Of a stretch of DNA of 10,011 bases, positions 5,175-10,011 are shown piece by piece (positions within the stretch are counted from its first letter, which is position 1; every line of letters starts with the position of its first letter). A model generated the notes under the pieces. That model saw nothing but the letters and a program-made list of their open reading frames with translations, did no database searches and had not been told where the DNA came from. A program made the translations under genes and the position numbers. Origin of the DNA: Lachnospiraceae bacterium (GTDB lineage: Bacteria; Bacillota; Clostridia; Lachnospirales; Lachnospiraceae); contig CAAGLJ010000068.1 in the NCBI GenBank assembly GCA_900770785.1, positions 1 to 10,011 of the forward strand, read 5' to 3'.

Positions 5175-5234
5175 ACAGGCGGGTAGTGCATTCACCGTTA
5201 CAGATATGGTGATGGATGCGGGAGGAATGAAGAG

Positions 5235-6344
5235 ATGTTTAAAACACTAAAGAGAAGAATTTATACCTATACCATGGGATATAAGGACTATCAGGAAGAA
5301 ATTGAGGAGAATTCTGTCGTTCTTCAGATAAAGTACTCAAAGTACCTCTTCTGGTTCTTTTTTCTGTATACTCTATTGATAGTGATTACGGATGCTTATT
5401 TCTGGAGAGCCTTTTATCCTAAGACCTTATATGGTCTTTTGCTGGCGGCAGTGGCTTTCGTCAACTGGCTGGTTTTTCGTACGGGAATTCTACAGAAAAG
5501 AAATATTGTGATGAAGGTGAGCAATATTTTTCTTTTTCTGTTTCTACAGCTTCTGGAAGTCATCTATTATTTATCTGACGGCTATGTATCTCAGGTAATT
5601 TTGATTTGTGTTATCGTTTCCACGTCCATAGTTGGAATGAATCCGCTGCATTATTTCTGGATCATTCTGGCGACTCTGCCTACGGATATTCTTCTGGACT
5701 GTTTTATTTGGAATATGTCTTTTAGTGAGATAGGGTACTTTTTTATCGATAGCTTTGCCATTATGGTAATTGCCATGGAAATTAATTTTCTTCTTTCCGG
5801 GATGCGATACCAGCAGTTTATGGATAAAACGAGTTTAAAGAAGGAAACATCCACAGACGCCTTAACAGGGCTGCATAATCGTAAATATTTTGAGTGGTTC
5901 TTTCATCATTCCTATCAAAAGGATGAGATTAGTGCCATGATACATTTGGATTTGGATAACTTTAAACTCTGCAATGATTCCTTTGGGCATCAGACTGGAG
6001 ACGAAGTGCTCTGCAGAGTAGCGACCATATTGAAAGAGAATTTTCGCAAATCAGACTGTGTAGCCAGAGTGGGCGGGGATGAATTCATGGTTTTTATGAA
6101 TGGACTTTCAAAAAATCATATTGCGATGGATAAGGTGCAAAGGATTTTAGAGCAGTTTCCCTTTATTTATGAGGAGGATGAAAAAAGGGTGGAGGTATCA
6201 GTAAGCATAGGTCTGGCATTCTCTCAACCAGGAGATAATCTTACTTATGAGGAGATGTATTGTAATGCGGATTCAGCCATGTATAAGGCAAAAAAAGCCG
6301 GAAAAGGCAGAGCGGTCATCTTTGGAGAAAAGAATGGCATATGA
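5235..6344 (+). CDS. Membrane diguanylate cyclase (GGDEF domain)
   Basis: A 369-aa protein predicted to make cyclic di-GMP from two GTP. Six hydrophobic segments (about 37-57, 65-83, 92-113, 118-135, 138-158, 166-188) form an unrecognised membrane sensor. The GGDEF domain spans about 204-365, with DALTGLHNRKYF at its start, metal-binding D239 in HLDLDNFK, ND and GHQTGDE (251-257), and an intact GGDEF active site (280-284). RKSD (271-274) is an RxxD inhibitory site exactly five residues before GGDEF, so product feedback inhibition is likely. No EAL domain is present. GGAGGA lies 8 nt before the ATG. It has its own promoter after the agr terminator; any link to quorum sensing is positional only. 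Confidence 0.95.
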   Translation: MFKTLKRRIYTYTMGYKDYQEEIEENSVVLQIKYSKYLFWFFFLYTLLIVITDAYFWRAFYPKTLYGLLLAAVAFVNWLVFRTGILQKRNIVMKVSNIFLFLFLQLLEVIYYLSDGYVSQVILICVIVSTSIVGMNPLHYFWIILATLPTDILLDCFIWNMSFSEIGYFFIDSFAIMVIAMEINFLLSGMRYQQFMDKTSLKKETSTDALTGLHNRKYFEWFFHHSYQKDEISAMIHLDLDNFKLCNDSFGHQTGDEVLCRVATILKENFRKSDCVARVGGDEFMVFMNGLSKNHIAMDKVQRILEQFPFIYEEDEKRVEVSVSIGLAFSQPGDNLTYEEMYCNADSAMYKAKKAGKGRAVIFGEKNGI

Positions 6345-6367
6345 GTAGGCTAGGAAAGGGAAAGTAT

Positions 6368-6430
6368 ATGCCGGTAGAACCAAAGAAAGCCTTTTATATG
6401 TTTGAACAGTTGGTCAGGGAGAAGGAATAG
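6368..6430 (+). CDS. Possible 20-aa peptide ahead of the hydrolase gene
   Basis: An ATG at 6368, 8 nt after AGGAAAGGG, reads MPVEPKKAFYMFEQLVREKE and stops at a TAG directly abutting the ATG of the hydrolase gene. The exact stop-start junction and the ribosome binding site favour translation, perhaps as a coupling leader. The end of this frame also contains the ribosome binding site of the next gene. It could equally be chance or a gene remnant. Confidence 0.3.
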   Translation: MPVEPKKAFYMFEQLVREKE

Positions 6431-7078
6431 ATGAGTAACCAGGGGAGAGTAATGGCAAATATCTTTATACATGGTTTGGGACAAACGTCTGCTAGCTGGG
6501 AAAGAACCATTCATGGTCTGGAGGTATCGAACGATATATATTGTCCCGATCTATCCACAATATTGGGCAGTGGAGAAATCAGCTATTCCCAGTTGTATAG
6601 CGGATTTTCAGCGTATTGCGGCAAAATAGGGGAGAAGGTAAATCTATGTGGATTGTCCCTGGGCGGTGTGCTGGCTTTACATTATGCAGTGGAAAATCCG
6701 AAGAAAGTAAATTCCTTAATTTTGATTGGGACACAATACCGTATGCCTAAAAAACTGTTGGCCTTTCAAAATAAGATATTTAAGCTTATGCCCGAGAAAA
6801 TGTTTAAAGAAATGGGATTTGGAAAGGAGGGAGTGATTGCCCTTTCCCAATCCATGATGGACATGGATTTTACTTCTGAGCTAAAAAATATCCCATGTCC
6901 GGTGCTTCTGCTTTGCGGTAAAAAGGATAGAACAAATCGAAAAGCAGCAGTCAGCATGTCGAAAGAGCTGGTAAATAGTAAGCTTGTATACATAGAAAAT
7001 GCGGGGCATGAAGCCAATACAGACAATCCCGAAAGACTGGCAGAGCTGATTAACGGATTCTGGCAATTTCATGCTTGA
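6431..7078 (+). CDS. Small alpha/beta-fold hydrolase
   Basis: A 215-aa cytoplasmic hydrolase; the substrate cannot be predicted. The oxyanion-hole segment HGLGQTSASW (14-23) is followed by a nucleophile elbow GLSLGG with S76. The acid D166 (CGKKDRTN) and H193 (NAGHEAN) complete the catalytic triad. The cap region between about 103 and 150 is short. AAGGA lies 5 nt before the ATG at 6431; an alternative start at M8 (6452) with GGGGAGAG just upstream is also possible. It probably shares the transcript of the diguanylate cyclase gene, 86 nt upstream, with no terminator in between. Confidence 0.88.
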   Translation: MSNQGRVMANIFIHGLGQTSASWERTIHGLEVSNDIYCPDLSTILGSGEISYSQLYSGFSAYCGKIGEKVNLCGLSLGGVLALHYAVENPKKVNSLILIGTQYRMPKKLLAFQNKIFKLMPEKMFKEMGFGKEGVIALSQSMMDMDFTSELKNIPCPVLLLCGKKDRTNRKAAVSMSKELVNSKLVYIENAGHEANTDNPERLAELINGFWQFHA

Positions 7079-7122
7079 TGGTTAGAATTCCTCTGTCATA
7101 AATTTGGATTGACAGTTGCGAT

Positions 7123-7184
7123 TGCAAAAGCCCTTCTGTGTATTTTATCAGCATGGCTTTTGCATATAGATGATTTTATTTAGA
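7123..7184 (+). terminator. Hairpin between the convergent hydrolase and Rpn genes
   Basis: TGCAAAAGCC (7123-7132) pairs with GGCTTTTGCA (7155-7164) around a 22-nt loop, followed by the T-rich stretch GATTTTATTT. It lies in the gap between two genes facing each other. On the plus strand it would end the hydrolase transcript; on the minus strand it has no T run. Confidence 0.5.
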
Positions 7185-7204
7185 TTCGTTCTGAATAGAT
7201 TTGC

Positions 7205-8101
7205 TCAAATCGGCTTCAGATTAGATTGGTTCGAAAGACTCTCTATAAACTGCTCTAAGGAGACCGCTCTTGCAGCTGCCTTATGCATGGTTTTCAAGAC
7301 CGATGGATCGGTTTCCTGCATAATCCGTTGATGGAGTGCAGGAGAAACAGGGCCTAAATCCTCCAATAAGTCAAGGATAGCCTCGCTTTTGCCTTTGGCT
7401 TTACCCAGAGCTTCGCCCTCGCTTATGCCCTTACGGTATTCATCTCTTAACATCAGCTCAAACCACATAAATCGATTCCTCATTTCTCTGCTTCGCTTCA
7501 CGTCATGTATACTTCGTTGCAGCTGCCCCACATACTCATCTGTATAGTCTCTGGTCTTATGAGCCTCGTTCTCCCGGATAAAGGTGAGAAAGTGGAGTAA
7601 TTCAACAGGAATCTCCTCCCGGTTTTCTCCTCTGGTATTCAGAAAAATAGTTCGACAGCCGTCCTTTAAGCTTAGCTGTCTGTCCTCAAGACAGAGCCGT
7701 TCAAAGCTGTAGCGGTATCGTTTTAAGCCAAAGGGATCGAAGTCACAGATAAAGATTACATAGCTGTCCGGCAACCGCTCATAGTCCTCGCCCCGTCCCA
7801 ATAGTTCCATATCTATCTGGCTGTGGTAGTAGTGGCTTCTTCTGGGAAGCTCATCCCACAGAACCTGCATCTCCACGTTATAGCAGGTATCTGCCTCATC
7901 CCTGGCATAGACGTCCATCCGTATCCCCTTGTACTGTGGATTATAGAGGATACTCTTCTCATAGAGAATCTCGATCCGCTCAATGGCAATGTCTAACAGC
8001 ATTTCCAGAAGGCGCTTGCAGTTGTCTCCCTGCTGCATGACGGCAGCAAAGAGAAAGTTATCACGAATAGTCAATTCGTTCAGTGTCTTTGTGGTATTCA
8101 T
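7205..8101 (-). CDS. Rpn-family PD-(D/E)XK nuclease (putative transposase family)
   Basis: A 298-aa protein of the Rpn family (recombination-promoting nuclease, PDDEXK_2 type), often annotated as a transposase but shown in E. coli relatives to be a DNA endonuclease that promotes RecA-independent recombination. The family start TLNELTIRDNFLFAAVM is followed by the catalytic core RMDVYA (D63) and NVEMQ (E77, Q79), then RRSHYYHSQIDMELLGRGEDYERLPDSYVIFICDFDPFG. The C-terminus has a Gly/Glu/Lys-rich linker (REGISEGEALGKAKGKSE-like, about 224-240) common in this family. Length is normal and the frame is intact. GGAGG lies 6 nt before the ATG. No inverted repeats or target duplications were found, so it is not shown to be a mobile element itself. 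Confidence 0.92.
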   Translation of the reverse strand: MNTTKTLNELTIRDNFLFAAVMQQGDNCKRLLEMLLDIAIERIEILYEKSILYNPQYKGIRMDVYARDEADTCYNVEMQVLWDELPRRSHYYHSQIDMELLGRGEDYERLPDSYVIFICDFDPFGLKRYRYSFERLCLEDRQLSLKDGCRTIFLNTRGENREEIPVELLHFLTFIRENEAHKTRDYTDEYVGQLQRSIHDVKRSREMRNRFMWFELMLRDEYRKGISEGEALGKAKGKSEAILDLLEDLGPVSPALHQRIMQETDPSVLKTMHKAAARAVSLEQFIESLSNQSNLKPI

Positions 8102-8134
8102 TTATTTCCTCCATGACAGAGGAATTCTATATTG

Positions 8135-8163
8135 ATTATAACTTAAAGTTCTGTATTGTACAA
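8135..8163 (-). promoter_or_regulatory. Promoter of the Rpn-family gene
   Basis: On the minus strand, TTGTAC (complement of 8158-8163) and a perfect TATAAT (complement of 8135-8140) are 17 nt apart. Transcription would start near 8128, about 27 nt upstream of the start codon. Confidence 0.75.
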
Positions 8164-8574
8164 GCTTTTTATTTTAATTACATTTATTGCGTGTGCACTG
8201 ACGCATTTATTTAGAGCCTCTGTGCTTAATTATATGAATGTGAATAAAGTAAATGCTTCTATCTGCTGCTTGCTTTTTGCTGCCGGAAAAAGTATTATAG
8301 AAAATAGCTAACAGGTATTTGAAAGCAGGCATCTGGTTAGAATCCCAACAGTATTTAAGGGAACTTTTTTAATTTAGGCAGTATATTCATTGCGCTGGGA
8401 TTATTATGTTTTATTGGAGCAGTAAAAACTTCCATAAGTCCAATGGTTCAGGCTCCGGCCATGCTGGGAATTGTTTATTCTTTTATTGGTATAGCCTTTT
8501 GCCTTGCAGCACTTATTTTAAAAGCTATTGCAGTAAAATGAAAACAGATACAGATACATATACCGGAGGCAGTT
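8164..8574. other. Largely non-coding gap with coding remnants
   Basis: This gap lies between divergently transcribed genes (Rpn on minus, ATPase on plus). It contains a small palindrome near 8189-8206 (TGCGT with ACGCA) and the decayed membrane-protein gene described separately. No RNA gene was recognised. I found no convincing promoter for the ATPase gene. Confidence 0.5.
8234..8541 (+). pseudogene. Decayed small membrane-protein gene
   Basis: An ATG at 8234 starts MNVNKVNASICCLLFAAGKS and soon meets a TAA (8309-8311); the same frame continues to a TAG at 8374-8376. A second frame, open from 8359, encodes two good hydrophobic segments, IFIALGLLCFIGAVKTS and MLGIVYSFIGIAFCLAALIL, ending AIAVK at the TGA 8539-8541. 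Together they look like one short membrane protein broken by a stop and a frameshift. The family is not recognised. No start codon with a ribosome binding site serves the second frame. The start given is the best guess for the original gene. Confidence 0.4.
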
Positions 8575-9291
8575 ATGAATGATCAATTTATCCAAAATGT
8601 ATGGATAGACTGGAGTAAAGTGGAGGAAGGAAGCTATTTGCGAAATATCGAGACGATTCGGAAAATGGAAAGAATTGATTTTCACCGTTCCATCACCTTT
8701 TTTGTGGGAGAAAACGGAAGCGGAAAATCCACCTTATTGGAAGCTATCGCCATAGCCTGCGGCTTTAATCCCGAAGGAGGAACGAAAAACTACAGCTTTT
8801 CCACCAGGGATACCCATTCTCAGCTTTGCGATGCCATCAGAATATCCCGTGGATTTAACCGGCCAGAGTGGGGCTATTTTCTCAGAGCGGAAAGCTTTTA
8901 TAATGTTGCTACCCAGGAGGAAGAGTATGCGGATATTGCTCATCCTTCACAGCGCTATCATGAAAAATCTCACGGAGAAAGCTTTCTTGCTCTTGCCCAA
9001 AGCCAGTTAAGGCCCAACGGCCTGTATCTGCTTGATGAACCGGAGGCGGCTCTGTCACCTCAGCGGCAGCTGACTTTATTGATGGAGATTTATTCCTGTG
9101 CAAGGCAGGGGTCACAGTTTATCATTGTTACGCATTCACCCATTTTACTGGGAATTCCTGGAGCAGAAATATTGAGCTTTGACAAGGGTATGATTCATAC
9201 CTGCACCTATGAAGAAACGGACAGCTATCAGGTAACAGAGTTGTTTATTAATAATCGGGAGCAACTGCTTAAACGACTGCTTTCGGAATAG
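8575..9291 (+). CDS. Stand-alone ABC/SMC-type ATPase (AAA family)
   Basis: A 238-aa predicted soluble ATPase. All nucleotide-binding motifs are visible: Walker A GENGSGKST (45-53), signature-like SHGES (132-136), Walker B LYLLDEPEAAL (150-160) with the catalytic E, D-loop SPQRQ, and switch H187 in IIVTHSP. The short insert between Walker A and the signature, and the lack of transmembrane or permease genes nearby, point to the non-transporter group of predicted ATPases related to SMC/Rad50-type heads rather than to an importer. CCGGAGG lies 7 nt before the ATG. The following oxidoreductase gene starts 36 nt later and may be co-transcribed. The cellular role is unknown. Confidence 0.88.
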   Translation: MNDQFIQNVWIDWSKVEEGSYLRNIETIRKMERIDFHRSITFFVGENGSGKSTLLEAIAIACGFNPEGGTKNYSFSTRDTHSQLCDAIRISRGFNRPEWGYFLRAESFYNVATQEEEYADIAHPSQRYHEKSHGESFLALAQSQLRPNGLYLLDEPEAALSPQRQLTLLMEIYSCARQGSQFIIVTHSPILLGIPGAEILSFDKGMIHTCTYEETDSYQVTELFINNREQLLKRLLSE

Positions 9292-9327
9292 AGAAAGAGC
9301 GAAAATGAGAAACAGCAGGAGGTACGA

Positions 9328-9930
9328 ATGAAAAAGGTATGTATATTAAAAGGAAGTCCCAGAGCGGGCGGCAATACCAACGCATTGCTGAAGCCTTTTG
9401 TAGAAGAATTGAAAGAAAAGGGCTGTGAATGTCGGGAATTCGATTTATACCGGATGGACCTTAAGCCCTGTGTTGCCTGCCGCTGCTGTCAGAAGGACTG
9501 GGCAGTTTTTGGCTGTCCGCTCAAGGATGATATGCAAAAGATTTTTGATGCGATTAGGGAGAGCGAGCTGCTGATTCTGGCTACCCCCATCTATTCCTGG
9601 TTTTGTACAGCTCCCATGAAGAATGTTCTGGATCGCATGGTATACGGAATGAATAAGTATTACGGTGAGGAAAAAGGGCCTTCGCTTTGGGAGGGGAAGG
9701 AGCTTGCTCTGGTTATTAGCTGCGGGTACCGTCCTGAGAGGGGAGCGGATCTTTTCGAGGAGGCAATGAAGCGATATTGTAAGCATTCACGACTTTTTTA
9801 CAGGGGTATGCTTGCCGAACGGCATTTAGGCTATCAAACGGAGTTTATGGACCAAGAAAAAGAAGGGCACGCCCGGGAATTCGCCTGTGGCTTATTGGAG
9901 ACAGGGTGCAAGCAGGATTGCAGGGAATAA
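9328..9930 (+). CDS. Flavodoxin-fold NAD(P)H oxidoreductase / iron-sulfur flavoprotein-like
   Basis: A 200-aa protein of the NADPH-dependent FMN reductase superfamily. The FMN phosphate-binding loop is KGSPRAGGNTNALL (8-21), and ATPIYSWFCTAPMKNVLDRM (about 85-104) is the second flavin-contacting region. A Cys-rich segment PCVACRCCQ...FGCP has C48, C51, C53, C54 and C63, similar to the compact CX2CX2C...C cluster of archaeal/clostridial iron-sulfur flavoproteins, so a [4Fe-4S] cluster is possible. C-terminal Cys residues (187, 194, 198) are additional. AGGAGG precedes the ATG by 7 nt. Substrate unknown; such proteins pass electrons from ferredoxin or NAD(P)H to small acceptors. Confidence 0.9.
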   Translation: MKKVCILKGSPRAGGNTNALLKPFVEELKEKGCECREFDLYRMDLKPCVACRCCQKDWAVFGCPLKDDMQKIFDAIRESELLILATPIYSWFCTAPMKNVLDRMVYGMNKYYGEEKGPSLWEGKELALVISCGYRPERGADLFEEAMKRYCKHSRLFYRGMLAERHLGYQTEFMDQEKEGHAREFACGLLETGCKQDCRE

Positions 9931-9999
9931 ACGGTTGTATTTTAACAGTAAATTTGATAAAGTAATGACAAGCTTTGCAAAGGAAAAGGGGGATAAGGT

Positions 10000-10011
10000 A
10001 TGCGATACTGT
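10000..10011 (+). CDS. Possible start of a gene cut by the window edge
   Basis: ATG at 10000 is preceded by GGGGGAT 7-13 nt upstream and gives M-R-Y-C before the sequence ends. Too little is visible to name a product. No terminator was found between the oxidoreductase gene and this point, so it could belong to the same operon. Confidence 0.3.

Noticed and set aside
5175..5234. Cyclic di-GMP riboswitch in front of the diguanylate cyclase
   Set aside because: The leader is only about 54 nt, too short for the known classes, and lacks their conserved core.
7109..7114. TTGACA as a promoter after the hydrolase gene
   Set aside because: There is no -10 element at 16-18 nt and no plus-strand gene downstream.
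7205..8163. Complete insertion sequence around the Rpn gene
   Set aside because: No terminal inverted repeats or target-site duplication were seen around the gene, and Rpn genes usually do not have them.
9445..9786. 113-codon minus-strand reading frame
   Set aside because: It lies fully inside the oxidoreductase gene, which has clear motifs and a ribosome binding site.
9964..10011. Alternative start at 9964 (MTSFAKEKGDKV...) for the gene at the right edge
   Set aside because: There is no purine-rich ribosome binding site ahead of it. The ATG at 10000 has one at good distance, although the window is too short to settle the matter.

Overview
The window looks like a chromosomal segment from a low-GC Gram-positive bacterium of the Clostridia, most likely Lachnospiraceae-like. 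The grounds are strong AGGAGG-type ribosome binding sites, AT-rich coding, a Pro-Gly-Arg-His-Gln-Lys tRNA cluster with no encoded CCA ends, an Agr-type quorum-sensing locus and an Rpn-family nuclease/transposase gene. The assignment is inference; no species can be named from the sequence alone.

Layout. Bases 1-205 hold small hairpins and a strong promoter (TTGACA-17-TATACT). Six tRNA genes follow (206-849), with an array of tiny GAA-loop hairpins between tRNA-Gly and tRNA-Arg, and a terminator (898-946). Bases 948-1456 hold a decayed coding fragment on the minus strand, a possible 30-aa ORF, a large hairpin terminator and a tandem operator. From 1457 to 5151 lies the main system: a leaderless protein with a PPC-like beta-sandwich domain, a LytTR response regulator (AgrA-like), a GHKL sensor kinase (AgrC-like), an AgrB-type membrane peptidase and a 44-codon AgrD-type signal-peptide precursor, closed by a long terminator. 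Next come a membrane diguanylate cyclase (5235-6344), a possible 20-aa ORF and a small alpha/beta hydrolase (6431-7078). On the minus strand is an Rpn-family PD-(D/E)XK nuclease gene (7205-8101). Bases 8164-8574 are largely non-coding with a decayed membrane-protein gene. The right end carries a stand-alone ABC-type ATPase (8575-9291), an FMN/iron-sulfur-type oxidoreductase (9328-9930) and possibly the first four codons of another gene.

How the genes work together. AgrB is expected to cut and cyclise AgrD into a thiolactone peptide, with Cys32-Phe-Gly-Ile-Leu36 as the predicted ring. The AgrC-like kinase would sense the exported peptide and phosphorylate the AgrA-like regulator. The key new observation is a pair of tandem sites of consensus C[GA][TC]TTTCTGC, each pair with a 20-bp period. 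One pair lies in front of agrB and the other in front of the PPC-like gene at 1457. In both places the second copy ends at the same distance from a TTG-type -35 element. This predicts positive feedback on agrBD and quorum control of the PPC-like protein, which would be the local output of the circuit. The diguanylate cyclase next door has its own extended -10 promoter and an intact product-inhibition site, so it appears to be transcribed separately.
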